A stretch of DNA of 64,000 nt from Aliivibrio sifiae (GTDB lineage Bacteria > Pseudomonadota > Gammaproteobacteria > Enterobacterales > Vibrionaceae). The translations under genes were made by a program, and so were the position numbers. The stretch lies in assembly GCF_002954715.1 (NCBI RefSeq), contig NZ_MSCP01000001.1, forward strand, positions 524,995 to 588,994, given 5' to 3'. The notes below the pieces were generated by a model. That model made no database searches. It worked only from the letters and a program-made list of their open reading frames with translations, and was not told the DNA's origin. Shown piece after piece: positions 20,178-29,869 of the stretch. Within the stretch, counting starts at the first letter, position 1. Each line of letters begins with the position of its first letter.

Positions 20178-21644
20178 CTAAGCCTCCTTGCTTGATTTAT
20201 TAATAACAACACCAACTACTAACATTGCAGCAATAAGGCCCCACCCTAGTAGAAGTAAATCAGATTGAGCATATCCGCCGTAGCCATCAGTTAAGGTATT
20301 AACAATATTTGTCCCTAAGATAACGACTAGGAATGCTGGGCTTACGAAGCGTAAGCAGATTTCAAACCATTTACCGACGGTAAATTCAGATATCTTATTT
20401 ACGTGTGAGCGAATATCTGCAAGTTTCACTAGCCAACCCATGATAAACAGTTCAATTAGGCAACTAGCAAGTAGAGCAATGTTGTTAATGAAGTAGTCCA
20501 CTAAATCAAGAAGAAGCAAACCACCATTAGTAGCGAACGCCATTGAAACCACTAAACCAACACTACAAACAACAGACGCTGCTTTTTTACGTGACCAATT
20601 TAACTTATCAATGAAGGCTGAGGTTACCGCTTCAATGATCGAAATGTGAGAACTTAATCCCGCAACAACCAAAGCAAAGAAGAATAAAGGACCAAGAATA
20701 TAAGGAGCTGGTAGTAGGTTAATTGCCGCAGGAATAGTAACAAAAGCAAGGCCAACACCAGCGCTCACGACTTCAGTTAATGGCTTACTTTGTTCATGTG
20801 CCATGTTACCTAAGATAGAAAAGATAAGGATACCAGCGATAATTGAGAAACCACAGTTAATTAATACCGTCATAAAGGCATTGTTATTTACATCTGATTT
20901 TTCAGGTAGGTAACTTGAATAAGCTAGCATGATTGCGAAGCCGACACTTAACGTAAAGAATATTTGACCATAAGCAGCAGACCATACTTTTGGATCTGTG
21001 ATTTTGCTAAAATCTGGCTGGAATAGGTAGTTAAGACCATCTAATGCACCAGGTAAGAAAATCATTCGACCAATAAGAGCGATAACCATTATAAATAGTA
21101 ACGGCATCATTATTTTACTTGCACGTTCAATACCACGCTTCACGCCACCAAAAATAGCTGCAAAAGTAATAGCCCAAGCAATAACCATTGGAATTGCTAT
21201 ATGCCATTGAATGCTGCCTAGTTTTGTTGGTGAATTATCTCCCAGTTTTAGATACTCACTGAAGAAATAAGCGTTAGTATCTTGTCCCCAAGTTTGAGAA
21301 AAAGACATACTAAAGTAAGAGATTGCCCAACCAATAACCGCAACGTAATACACTGCGATAACCGCAGCAATAAGTACTTGGAACCAACCAAGCCATTCGT
21401 ATTTTTGATTTAGTTTTGCAAATGTTCGTGGCGCAGAGCCTCTAAATTTATGACCCATACCAAATTCCATGATCATAAATGGAATACCAGCAGTTAACAT
21501 TGCGAAAAGATAAGGGATGAAGAAAGCACCGCCACCATTTTCATACGCCATGTATGGAAAGCGCCATATATTACCTAGACCGATAGCAGATCCTACTGCT
21601 GCAAGAATAAATCCTGCACGAGATCCCCATTGTTCACGCTTCAT
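20178..21644 (-). CDS. Sodium-dependent transporter, NSS/SNF family
   Basis: LeuT-fold sodium-coupled symporter, 488 residues with about 12 hydrophobic segments. The N-terminus shows the family signature WGSRAGFILAAVGSAIGLGN followed by IWRFPYMAYENGGGAF, which builds the Na+ and substrate sites. These bacterial members carry amino acids such as methionine, alanine, Tyr or Trp; the coupled MetS-like small subunit favours methionine/alanine-type import, but the substrate is not proven. Confidence 0.93.
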   Translation of the reverse strand: MKREQWGSRAGFILAAVGSAIGLGNIWRFPYMAYENGGGAFFIPYLFAMLTAGIPFMIMEFGMGHKFRGSAPRTFAKLNQKYEWLGWFQVLIAAVIAVYYVAVIGWAISYFSMSFSQTWGQDTNAYFFSEYLKLGDNSPTKLGSIQWHIAIPMVIAWAITFAAIFGGVKRGIERASKIMMPLLFIMVIALIGRMIFLPGALDGLNYLFQPDFSKITDPKVWSAAYGQIFFTLSVGFAIMLAYSSYLPEKSDVNNNAFMTVLINCGFSIIAGILIFSILGNMAHEQSKPLTEVVSAGVGLAFVTIPAAINLLPAPYILGPLFFFALVVAGLSSHISIIEAVTSAFIDKLNWSRKKAASVVCSVGLVVSMAFATNGGLLLLDLVDYFINNIALLASCLIELFIMGWLVKLADIRSHVNKISEFTVGKWFEICLRFVSPAFLVVILGTNIVNTLTDGYGGYAQSDLLLLGWGLIAAMLVVGVVINKSSKEA

Positions 21645-22000
21645 AAATCACTCCTTTAAAAAACTTTTCCCTGAGAATTGAAGCTTGTTTAGTATCATTC
21701 TCTATTTAAATTGAAATTAATTTGCTCAAACTAGAGGTATTAGCTAAGCATTACAGCCAGATTACCTATTTATAATTGTTAAGGCAATATTACATAAAGG
21801 TAGTTAAATGTGGTGTTGCTAGGGTTTTATTCTGATTTATTTTATTTTTCTAGGGAGAGGTATTGAAGACTCTTTCTTATGCGGATAGTGATGTTGTTAA
21901 AATAAGGTTAATTAAATGATTGTATTTTTTATAAATAATTCCAATTGATGAGAAAATAAGCACCTCAATTGGAATTATTAGAAAATAAATGCATATTAAG
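21645..22000. other. Intergenic region with palindrome
   Basis: About 356 bp between the OMP gene and the NSS transporter. It must contain the NSS promoter near its low-coordinate end, and it contains the palindrome at 21934-21979 near the OMP stop. Otherwise AT-rich, with no coding potential I can support. Confidence 0.4.
21934..21979. repeat. Candidate dispersed palindromic element 2
   Basis: Perfect 15-bp inverted repeat (21934-21948 with 21965-21979), centred on 16 nt. The arms contain CCAATTGA. Neither strand has a proper T run after the stem, so it is not a canonical terminator. It lies just past the OMP gene stop. It resembles small palindromes scattered between Vibrionaceae genes; that is inference from memory. 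Confidence 0.55.
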
Positions 22001-22582
22001 CTAAAAACTGAAACGTAATCCAAGATTCCCTTGTACCTGATTTACCCAACTGCTTTCATAGCGAATAACACAGCCACTTTGTGTTGGAGTTGAGACACAA
22101 GTGCTATCGAAATCACTATCGACAGCGGTTCCCAGCCAGCGAGCTTCAAGCTGTAATGCCAAATTATCAGTAAAATGATACTGCAAACCAGTAAAAGCAC
22201 CGGCAGAGAAGTTAATGTTTTCTTCACTCCAATCAACATCAGTATAGGTTGCACCAATGCTTAAACCGAAGAATGAACTAAGACGTGTTGTTAATGGGTA
22301 ATCTAAGGCGCTTTGAAAGTGTAAATAATCAAAGCGAGTTTTATTACCTAATGTTTTCACTTCACTGCTTTGGGTACTGTAAAATAAACCAATGCGACCT
22401 GCATCTAGATCCGTTTCTAAAGCAAATGATAAAGCATTATTGGTCTTTATTTTAAAGGTATCACCGTTTTGATTTTCAACTTCTCCCCCAGCCGCCATCC
22501 CTATTGCAGGGGTGATATAAAATTGAGCAAAAGTAGGAAAAGAGGCTGTTGCTATTAGGGCGAGTAGTGCTATCCGTTTCAT
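22001..22582 (-). CDS. Outer-membrane beta-barrel protein
   Basis: 193 residues. It has a clean signal peptide, MKRIALLALIATASFPTFAQ, with cleavage near Ala19. The mature part is made of alternating amphipathic strands of about 10 residues and ends in the aromatic pattern LGLRFSF expected for BAM-dependent barrels. Two Cys residues near the C-terminus (STCVS and SGCVI) may form a loop disulfide. Size suggests an eight-stranded OmpW/OmpX/Opa-like barrel. Function unknown. Confidence 0.8.
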   Translation of the reverse strand: MKRIALLALIATASFPTFAQFYITPAIGMAAGGEVENQNGDTFKIKTNNALSFALETDLDAGRIGLFYSTQSSEVKTLGNKTRFDYLHFQSALDYPLTTRLSSFFGLSIGATYTDVDWSEENINFSAGAFTGLQYHFTDNLALQLEARWLGTAVDSDFDSTCVSTPTQSGCVIRYESSWVNQVQGNLGLRFSF

Positions 22583-22743
22583 CTGAACTCCTAATTTGTG
22601 TGATGATATTTTGTACTCACATTTAACGTATTATGTCGACATTGTGATGTTAATACCAACTTGATGGCTTAGTTAACCCAATTCCTTGAAGACACTTCAA
22701 ATTACTGTTAAATTTTTGTTACTTATAAAACCAAGGAGTCGTT

Positions 22744-22833
22744 ATGGATAGTGATTTTAAGTTTGCTTTAATTACAACTATAGTTGTGTTCTCGGGATTG
22801 GCTTTCTTTGGAAGTGTAGTTTTGATGGCATGA
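22744..22833 (+). CDS. YnhF-like small membrane protein
   Basis: A 29-residue protein: MDSDFKFALITTIVVFSGLA followed by FFGSVVLMA. It resembles E. coli YnhF, which has the same length and a similar DLKFSLVTT N-terminus followed by one transmembrane helix. AAGGAG lies 6 nt upstream of the ATG, and a strong terminator follows 25 nt after the stop, so this is a complete mini-gene. The role of YnhF proteins is unknown. Confidence 0.8.
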   Translation: MDSDFKFALITTIVVFSGLAFFGSVVLMA

Positions 22834-22858
22834 ATAAATAGCAGATATGTATATGAGA

Positions 22859-22892
22859 AGAGCAATCAATATAATGTTGATTGCTCTTTTTT
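22859..22892 (+). terminator. Intrinsic terminator of the YnhF-like gene
   Basis: Perfect 11-bp stem (22859-22869 with 22877-22887), 7-nt loop, then T6. It lies between the convergent mini-gene and relV-like gene. Confidence 0.9.
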
Positions 22893-22894
22893 AT

Positions 22895-23665
22895 TTAGGC
22901 TTGTGCTTTAGCCGGTAGATAGCCTTCCCACGCGTCAGAATATAGAGATTGAGATAAACTTCTTAGCTTATTCATTCGTGCTTTTTCAAATTGAGTTGAT
23001 TCTCGATTATCAACTAAAGCTAAGCGTTCAATATTTTGAATTTCTTCATAAAGTTTATGCTCAGCACCGTTCTTTACCATCGCGATATCTTTTAAATGAA
23101 GCTGTATCTCAGCCACTAGTTTTGTTTTTGGCAATTCGACCAACAATTTAATGTCTCGATAGCCTGATTTGGCTGGCTGAGCGAAACGGTTGGTGACACT
23201 GAGTACCGTCGTTTCTCTATTTATAGATTCGTAAGCAGTAATTAAATCAGGAATAGAATCGGCAACAACGGTTGCTCTCGCTATATCAGTTAGTTTATTT
23301 ACTTGGCCATTGAGTTCTTGTTCAATTTTTAATAATGCACGTTCTGAGCTTTTTACACCCGCAAATTGAGGCTGAGCATTTGACATTAACGCTGTCTCTT
23401 TGCAGATGTTTTCTAATTCTCTCTGAGCTTGATGAGCTTTAGAGTTCAAAATATCAAAATCATCATAAGGCTGGTGTGAGAAATGGTTCCAACTTTGAAT
23501 TGAAAGTAGGCCATTTAGACTATGAAGGACATGTTGGTGATCGATTTCTGATTGGTTTGCTTCTTGATAATCAGGTTCAATAAACTCAATTAATGAGGAA
23601 GCTTGTGCTTGAGGTCGTCCAAAGACAAGGACCATTAAGACGGCGGCACGGGCAAACTTTTTCAT
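22895..23665 (-). CDS. relV: RelV-type small alarmone (p)ppGpp synthetase
   Basis: 256-residue protein with a single RelA/SpoT synthetase domain and no hydrolase, TGS or ACT domain. Conserved residues: K-x-x-x-R-x-x-x-K at Lys105/Arg109/Lys113, Asp127 in LTDIARAT, GYRDIKLLVEL (168-178), and Glu186 in AEIQLHLKD. Vibrio cholerae RelV has nearly this length and needs an Arg near 107 and a Glu near 188, so the call is strong. The first 22 residues read like a Sec signal peptide (basic start, AAVLMVLVFG, then AQA before SS), which is odd for an enzyme using cytoplasmic GTP/GDP. AAGGAAAA precedes the ATG. Confidence 0.85.
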   Translation of the reverse strand: MKKFARAAVLMVLVFGRPQAQASSLIEFIEPDYQEANQSEIDHQHVLHSLNGLLSIQSWNHFSHQPYDDFDILNSKAHQAQRELENICKETALMSNAQPQFAGVKSSERALLKIEQELNGQVNKLTDIARATVVADSIPDLITAYESINRETTVLSVTNRFAQPAKSGYRDIKLLVELPKTKLVAEIQLHLKDIAMVKNGAEHKLYEEIQNIERLALVDNRESTQFEKARMNKLRSLSQSLYSDAWEGYLPAKAQA

Positions 23666-24022
23666 TCTTTTTCCTTAGCAAGATAGAAAGAAATAGCAAC
23701 TAAGTAAACATATCTTAGCAACACCTATAAAGGAAGTATGGGCGTAGATAACAGATTCAACCTTTCAAAAATAACATTGTTTTTCTTTGAGTTAAGCATC
23801 ACAAAATGACACTTCTTTACGTTAAATGTAGGTCAATTTTTGAACTTTTCGAGAGCTAAAATGAAAGGAATCGTAACGGGAATAATCAAGATTAAAGAGT
23901 GATAAGAAATAGAAGATAGAACAGAGTGCCTTTTTACTCACAAACTCTGTTATTTGGCGGGTAAATGTGTAAAATCGAATCTTCTTTTTTATACCGAAAT
24001 TTAGAGTACAAGTAGGTTATCT
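23666..24022. other. Divergent promoter region relV/tyrS
   Basis: 357 bp without a gene. It must hold the promoters of both relV-like and tyrS. An 8-bp inverted repeat AACAGAGT/ACTCTGTT (23920-23927 with 23944-23951) lies about 70 nt before tyrS and could be a leader hairpin, but no T run follows. I see no T-box or other riboswitch. Confidence 0.4.
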
Positions 24023-25303
24023 ATGACAGCAACAAATGAATTATTGCAGGATTTAAAAGCTCGTGGGCTTATTGCACAGTGCACAGCGGACGAAGAATTA
24101 GCTGAGCACCTTTCAACTGACTGTCGTACTCTCTATTGTGGTTTCGATCCGACAGCAGACAGCCTACACATTGGTAGCCTAGTACCTTTGTTAGTTCTTA
24201 AGCGTTTTCAACAAGCGGGCCATAAGCCATTAGCGCTTGTTGGTGGTGCTACTGGTTTAATTGGTGATCCAAGTTTTAAAGCGGCAGAGCGTCAATTAAA
24301 TACATCTGATGTTGTTGGTGATTGGGTTAATAAAATTCGCGCTCAAGTTTCTGCTTTTGTTGAATTTACAGAAGAGAAAAATGGCGCAGAAATAGTGAAT
24401 AACCTAGATTGGATTGGTGAAATCAATGTCATCGAATTCATGCGTGATATCGGTAAACATTTCAGCGTAAATGCGATGATCCAAAAAGAATCAGTAAAAC
24501 AGCGTATCGACCGTGAAGGTTCTGGTATCTCATTTACTGAGTTCAGTTACATGCTGCTTCAATCATATGACTTTGCTGCGTTAAACAAAGCAAAAGAATG
24601 TACGCTTCAAATTGGTGGTTCTGATCAGTGGGGTAACATCACTGGTGGTATCGATCTTACTCGTCGTATGAACCGTAATAAAGTATTTGGCTTAACGTTA
24701 CCGCTAGTAACTAAATCAGATGGTACTAAATTTGGTAAGACTGAATCAGGTACAATTTGGTTAGACCCAAGCAAAACATCACCATACGCTTTCTACCAAT
24801 TCTGGTTGGGTACTGCGGATGCTGACGTATATAACTTCTTACGTTTCTTCACTTTCCTATCTGTAGACGAAATTGCTGCAATTGAAGAAAGTGATAAGAG
24901 TGTTCAAGGCCGTCCTGCTGGTCAAGGCGTACTTGCTAAAGAAGTGACTCGCTTAGTTCACGGTGAGGAAGGTTTAGCTTCTTCTATCCGCATTACTGAC
25001 GCATTGTTCTCTGGTGATTTAGCTTCTCTAACAGAAACTGACTTAGCACAATTAGCACAAGATGGTCTACCAATGACTGAGCTTGAGGCTTCTGAGCAGA
25101 CTATTGTAGAAGTACTTACTCAATCTGAATTAGCAAAATCAAACAAGATGGCGCGTGAATTTATTGGTAATGGTGCAGTTTCAGTAAACGGCGAGAAAGT
25201 TGCTGATTCTGAAGTTGTTCTTAAGAAAGAAGACGCATTATTTGGTAAATACAGCGTAATCAAACGTGGAAAAAAACTGTTTAATTTATACGTTTGGAAA
25301 TAA
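24023..25303 (+). CDS. tyrS: Tyrosyl-tRNA synthetase
   Basis: Class I aminoacyl-tRNA synthetase charging tRNA-Tyr. 426 residues: Rossmann catalytic core with the HIGH-like HIGS at 49-52, [23 protein letters not shown], the KMSKS-like KFGKT near 236, and a C-terminal S4-type domain with VSVNGEKV. It aligns along its whole length with E. coli TyrS. Convergent with ygiQ through a shared terminator. Confidence 0.97.
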   Translation: MTATNELLQDLKARGLIAQCTADEELAEHLSTDCRTLYCGFDPTADSLHIGSLVPLLVLKRFQQAGHKPLALVGGATGLIGDPSFKAAERQLNTSDVVGDWVNKIRAQVSAFVEFTEEKNGAEIVNNLDWIGEINVIEFMRDIGKHFSVNAMIQKESVKQRIDREGSGISFTEFSYMLLQSYDFAALNKAKECTLQIGGSDQWGNITGGIDLTRRMNRNKVFGLTLPLVTKSDGTKFGKTESGTIWLDPSKTSPYAFYQFWLGTADADVYNFLRFFTFLSVDEIAAIEESDKSVQGRPAGQGVLAKEVTRLVHGEEGLASSIRITDALFSGDLASLTETDLAQLAQDGLPMTELEASEQTIVEVLTQSELAKSNKMAREFIGNGAVSVNGEKVADSEVVLKKEDALFGKYSVIKRGKKLFNLYVWK

Positions 25304-25359
25304 GAATAAATTAGTAATGGAGTAGAGAACTCTGTTTCATTACTTTATATTCAGATAAT

Positions 25360-25390
25360 AAAAAAGCGAACCAATGCGGTTCGCTTTTTT
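25360..25390. terminator. Bidirectional terminator tyrS/ygiQ
   Basis: Perfect 13-bp stem (25360-25372 with 25378-25390) with A run on the left arm and T run on the right, so it works for both convergent genes. Confidence 0.92.
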
Positions 25391-25416
25391 TATGCTTGTT
25401 AATTTTTTCTATTTAA

Positions 25417-27837
25417 TTAACGGTGCTTTGGTTTACGTTTAGCACCAGTACCGCTTGGCTTATTCGCAGTTGGTTTATTACCCGTAGGCTTGTTACCGCC
25501 AGCCGCTTTAGGTTTGCCATTACCACTTGGTTTATTATTTGAGTAACCATTACGAACGCCATTTTTTTGTCCGCTTGATGCTGGCTTATCTGAACCCGTA
25601 TTTCCACTAGGTTTTCCAGCATTACCATTGCGTTTTTGACCTTGACCTTGACCTTGAGAGCTAGGCTTACCGTTATGGTTATTCTTATTTTGGCCGCCAC
25701 GGTTGTTACTATTACGTGGGTCACCATCAAACTGTGCTTGAGTATGCTTAGTTGCAAAACGTTTCGCGCCGTGACGTCCTGTTTGACGACGTTCCGCTGG
25801 TGTTTGCGTATCGATATCATCTTCAGGTACTAAACAGTGCGGCTTGTCACCAATAAGGTGCTTTTTGCCCATCTCTGTTAGTGCTTCACGGATCATTTTC
25901 CAGTTTTTAGGATCGTGATAACGTAATAAACCTTTATGTAGTCGACGTTGACGCTCGCCTTTAGCAACGGTCACATCTTCACGCTTTTTATATTTCACAC
26001 GTTTCAGTGGGTTGGTTTCTGAGTAATACATTGAGGTTGCATTACACATTGGTGATGGATAGAAGTTCTGAACCTGATCACACTCAAGGTTGTTCTTCTT
26101 CAACCACATCGCTAGGTTCAGCATGTCTTCGTCTTCTGTTCCCGGGTGAGCAGAGATAAAGTAAGGGATCAGATATTGTTTCTTACCTGCTTCTTGGCTG
26201 TATTTTTCAAACATAGATTTGAAGCGATCGTACGTTCCCATACCTGGCTTCATCATTAAATCTAATGGGCCTTTTTCGGTATGCTCAGGTGCAATCTTTA
26301 AATAACCGCCAACATGGTGAGTTACTAGTTCACGTACGTATTCTGGGGACTCAATCGCTAAATCGTAACGAACACCAGAAGCAATTAATACTTTCTTCAC
26401 GCCTTTAACTTTACGAGCTTCACGGTACAAATCAATCGTATGTACGTGATCGGTATTTAACTTGTCACAGATCTTAGGGAAAACACAAGAAGGTCGACGA
26501 CACGTTGCTTCGGCTTTAGGTATTGAACAGCCTAAACGGTACATATTCGCTGTTGGGCCACCAAGATCTGAGATCGTACCGGTAAATCCAGGAACTTTGT
26601 CGCGAATTTCTTCTAATTCACTAATAATAGATTCTTTAGAACGGTTTTGAATGATACGACCTTCGTGCTCTGTAATACTACAGAACGAACACCCACCAAA
26701 ACATCCACGCATAATGTTGACTGATGTTTTGATCATGTCATACGCAGGGATCTTCGCTTTGCCATACATAGGGTGTGGAACACGAGCGTAAGGCAGATCA
26801 AACACAAAATCCATCTCTTCTGTTGTCAGAGGGATAGGCGCTTGGTTTACCCATAATTCACGGTCACCATGACGCTGGATTAATGCTCGGCCGGAGTATG
26901 GGTTGGTTTCTAAATGCATAATACGACTAGCGTGGGCATAAAGAATACGGTCGCCATTTAGTTTTTCAAATGGTGGAATTCGAATCGCCGTCGTTTTTGA
27001 ATCATGACGAGAAGCCGTTACTGTAATTACTTGCGGCTGCTCTTCTTTTACTTCTGCTTTGTTGGTTTCACATTGCTCTTCTGTTGCGTATGGATTGATT
27101 GGAACAAAAGCAACTTTGCCCGGTTTTTCAATACGAGAAGAATCAATGATTTTAAATCCTTCAGGCTCTGCAGGTAAATTCACAGCAGTACCACGGATAT
27201 TAGTCATTGTTTTCACATCTTCGCCATTGGCAAGGCGATGAGCAACTTCAACCAATGCACGTTCAGCATTACCAAACAGAAGAATGTCACCTTTTGCATC
27301 AAACAATACTGAGCGACGAACTTTGTCAGACCAGTAGTCATAATGCGCTAAACGACGAAGGCTTGCCTCAATACCACCTAATACGATAGGCGTATCTTTA
27401 AAAGCTTCACGACAACGTTGAGAATAAACCAATACAGCACGGTCGGGGCGTTTACCACCTTCGTTGTTTGGAGTATATGCATCATCGTGACGAAGTTTTT
27501 TATCTGAGGTATAACGGTTGATCATTGAATCCATGTTACCCGCGGTGATACCAAAGAATAAGTTTGGTTGACCAAGAGCCATGAATTCGTCTTTATTATC
27601 CCACTTTGGTTGAGCGATGATACCAACGCGGAAGCCTTGTGCTTCTAGCAAACGTCCGATGATCGCCATACCAAAACTTGGGTGATCCACATACGCATCC
27701 CCAGTTACAATGATAATGTCGCAGCTATCCCAACCAAGTTGGTCCATTTCTTTACGCGAAGTAGGAAAGAAAGGGGCTGTTCCATAGCATTCTGCCCAGA
27801 ATTTCGGGTATTCGTTTATTGGAGTTACGTTGTGCAT
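25417..27837 (-). CDS. ygiQ: YgiQ family radical SAM protein
   Basis: 806-residue radical SAM protein. The 4Fe-4S/SAM motif [15 protein letters not shown] (C-x3-C-x2-C) lies in the middle, after an N-terminal YgiQ domain of about 370 residues and before a second Cys-containing region ([12 protein letters not shown]). The last ~110 residues are a low-complexity Gly/Asn/Lys/Pro tail. The reaction is not known. AGGTGA precedes the ATG. Monocistronic, convergent with tyrS. Confidence 0.92.
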   Translation of the reverse strand: MHNVTPINEYPKFWAECYGTAPFFPTSRKEMDQLGWDSCDIIIVTGDAYVDHPSFGMAIIGRLLEAQGFRVGIIAQPKWDNKDEFMALGQPNLFFGITAGNMDSMINRYTSDKKLRHDDAYTPNNEGGKRPDRAVLVYSQRCREAFKDTPIVLGGIEASLRRLAHYDYWSDKVRRSVLFDAKGDILLFGNAERALVEVAHRLANGEDVKTMTNIRGTAVNLPAEPEGFKIIDSSRIEKPGKVAFVPINPYATEEQCETNKAEVKEEQPQVITVTASRHDSKTTAIRIPPFEKLNGDRILYAHASRIMHLETNPYSGRALIQRHGDRELWVNQAPIPLTTEEMDFVFDLPYARVPHPMYGKAKIPAYDMIKTSVNIMRGCFGGCSFCSITEHEGRIIQNRSKESIISELEEIRDKVPGFTGTISDLGGPTANMYRLGCSIPKAEATCRRPSCVFPKICDKLNTDHVHTIDLYREARKVKGVKKVLIASGVRYDLAIESPEYVRELVTHHVGGYLKIAPEHTEKGPLDLMMKPGMGTYDRFKSMFEKYSQEAGKKQYLIPYFISAHPGTEDEDMLNLAMWLKKNNLECDQVQNFYPSPMCNATSMYYSETNPLKRVKYKKREDVTVAKGERQRRLHKGLLRYHDPKNWKMIREALTEMGKKHLIGDKPHCLVPEDDIDTQTPAERRQTGRHGAKRFATKHTQAQFDGDPRNSNNRGGQNKNNHNGKPSSQGQGQGQKRNGNAGKPSGNTGSDKPASSGQKNGVRNGYSNNKPSGNGKPKAAGGNKPTGNKPTANKPSGTGAKRKPKHR

Positions 27838-27904
27838 TAGTTCACCTCAGAATTTGGAGGCCGAATTATACCGATTTGAGAGAAGATTAACCAGAAAAGA
27901 AAGG

Positions 27905-27919
27905 CCCTACTCTAAGTAG
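27905..27919 (-). terminator. Weak hairpin after the 26-residue ORF
   Basis: CCTAC/GTAGG stem with a 5-nt loop. On the minus strand it continues into GCCTTTCTTTTC, a broken U tract. A weak terminator at best. Confidence 0.4.
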
Positions 27920-27941
27920 GATAAATGATGGTTATTTTTGA

Positions 27942-28022
27942 TTATAAAAATAGGCGGTATAAATAAGCAATAGAAGTTGCAGAAAGGAAGAGTACAACGA
28001 TGATGGTGGTTTGCTTAATCAT
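27942..28022 (-). CDS. Possible 26-residue membrane peptide
   Basis: Open frame MIKQTTIIVVLFLSATSIA followed by YLYRLFL, in the gap between dcuC and ygiQ. It has a basic N-terminus, a single hydrophobic helix and an Arg near the end. An AGGT lies about 9 nt before the ATG, and a weak hairpin follows the stop. I recognise no family. It fits a small single-pass inner-membrane protein, but chance cannot be excluded at this length. Confidence 0.42.
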   Translation of the reverse strand: MIKQTTIIVVLFLSATSIAYLYRLFL

Positions 28023-28132
28023 TACTAATTTACCTATTAATTTGAAATTTATTTATCGAACAAATATATATTTTTATTAACATGGTTTGGTGAGCAGATT
28101 GTAAATTCTTTGCAAGTAACTTGCCTATTAAA

Positions 28133-28164
28133 TAAAAACGCCAGCGGTTTATGCCGCTGGCGTT
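28133..28164 (-). terminator. Intrinsic terminator of dcuC
   Basis: Perfect GC-rich 11-bp stem (28137-28147 with 28154-28164), followed on the minus strand by a U run (A run 28134-28138). Confidence 0.9.
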
Positions 28165-28177
28165 GGTATTTTTACTA

Positions 28178-29545
28178 TTAAGCGTACATTGGAACTAATA
28201 CCATAGTGCCCACGATTACCGTGATTAGGCCACAGATAACAGGAACAGAGGTACGTTTTACTACTTCAAATGGACTGATTTTAGCCATACCAGATGTTGC
28301 AACTATAACACCAGATACTGGTGAAATTGTACGACCAAGATTAGACGCTTGAAGCATTGGAATGATAAGGAAGGCAGGGCTAAGACCCATTTTACCAGCA
28401 AGTTGTGGCGCTAATTCTACGAATGCGTAGAAAGGTGCATTACCAGAACCTGTTGCGATAGCTGCTGCTACTGTTAGACCAGTAAGAAGAAGCATTAACG
28501 CCATACCACCAGCACCAGCAGAATCTGCAAGGTGAAGTAGGTTATCAATCGCGCCAACAGACATTAGGCCTTGTGCAAATACACCAGCCGCAACTAATAG
28601 CATTACTACGCCTTTAAATGCATCAGCCATACCTGCATAGCAAGACTCTAGATCTTCTAATGTAGCTCTGCCGTCTAGTTTATTAGTAATAAAGTTAATG
28701 ACTGCACCAATGAAGATTGAGCCAACAACAATAGTATAAATATCTAGAGATAAACCTGGGATAGTTTCGCCATTGAAGACAAAAACACCTACGATTGGTA
28801 AGAAAGGTAAAATCGCGTAATAAGATGGTGCATTTACTTCCATTGCAGAAATATCAACTTTCTCCATTGGTGTATTTTCTTTCTTATCTAGGTATTTGTT
28901 CCAGAAGAAAGCCGCTGCTGCCATTACGATGATTGCACAAATAGAAACAGGCAATACCGTTTCAACTGCGAACGTATGTAAAGGAAGACCTGATTTTTCT
29001 GCGGCAACAATAACGTCACCAGAAGTCGGCGAAAGAATAATAGCCGCTGGAGATGCACACACTGCTACTGCAGCTGGACGAGAGATACCCATCGCAGTCA
29101 TCATTGGGAAAAGTGTAGCCATTAGCAGCACACCTAGACCCGTTGCAGAACTAACTGCAAGAGACATTAAACATGCCACGATATAAGCCGCAACAAGTAA
29201 AACGTAAGGTGATTTAATAAATGCTAATGGTTTAGAAAATTGTTTAACAACGACATTGTTTGCACCAATGTGAGTCATGTAAGAAGCAAAACCACAAAGT
29301 AGCATGATTTGCATACCTAGGCCGCCCCCACGATACTGCAGCATGTATTTCACATATTCTAGAGCATCAGTCAGTAAGTTACCTGTCGCGGTAACTTTTG
29401 CAGGTAAAACAGTGTGACCTAATAAACCGGCAATAATAAGTAGTGTTAAACCAGCAGTTAGTAGTACACCAGCCGCCTTGTATCCTTTTACGATAAAGTA
29501 ACCAACCAAAACGGTGATTACCAAACCAATCATTAACTCCAACAT
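28178..29545 (-). CDS. dcuC: C4-dicarboxylate transporter DcuC
   Basis: Inner-membrane carrier that exports succinate, or exchanges it for fumarate, during anaerobic growth. The 455 residues contain about 12 hydrophobic segments. Long stretches match E. coli DcuC: GFASYMTHIGANN, CLMSLAVSSATGLGVLL, ILSPTSGDVI, TGSGNAPFYAFVE and MAKISPFEVVKRTSVP. It stands alone, with its own terminator. I found no clear FNR or CRP site upstream. Confidence 0.94.
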   Translation of the reverse strand: MLELMIGLVITVLVGYFIVKGYKAAGVLLTAGLTLLIIAGLLGHTVLPAKVTATGNLLTDALEYVKYMLQYRGGGLGMQIMLLCGFASYMTHIGANNVVVKQFSKPLAFIKSPYVLLVAAYIVACLMSLAVSSATGLGVLLMATLFPMMTAMGISRPAAVAVCASPAAIILSPTSGDVIVAAEKSGLPLHTFAVETVLPVSICAIIVMAAAAFFWNKYLDKKENTPMEKVDISAMEVNAPSYYAILPFLPIVGVFVFNGETIPGLSLDIYTIVVGSIFIGAVINFITNKLDGRATLEDLESCYAGMADAFKGVVMLLVAAGVFAQGLMSVGAIDNLLHLADSAGAGGMALMLLLTGLTVAAAIATGSGNAPFYAFVELAPQLAGKMGLSPAFLIIPMLQASNLGRTISPVSGVIVATSGMAKISPFEVVKRTSVPVICGLITVIVGTMVLVPMYA

Positions 29546-29869
29546 GGAATTTTCCCCTATAAGATTTCAAAATACAAAAATTGTGTAACTTACATACATA
29601 TTCTTACACATTTCGTAATAGAAACTTACCTAACTTTTACCTGTAGCACATCTGCTACTTAACCTCATTATGATCTAAAACAAATAAAAAATAATTCTGT
29701 TAATAAGATGATGCGCAACTGTTGTTCTTGTTGCGACAAAAGGATAATAAGTTGGAAAGTGTTACGTGTGTTTTTGAGATATTGATAGAAATAGATTGTT
29801 TTTTAACCGTCACTAGACGAAGTGAAAATTGAGTTTATACTAGCGTCATTCTAATTAGGTGGCGTAGCT
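29546..29869. other. Divergent promoter region of dcuC and a membrane-protein gene
   Basis: 324 bp without a gene. On the plus strand TAGACG (29814-29819), a 16-nt spacer and TATACT (29836-29841) form a plausible sigma-70 promoter about 30 nt before the membrane-protein gene. A 6-bp hairpin GTAGCA/TGCTAC lies at 29643-29658. Nothing else I can support. Confidence 0.4.
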
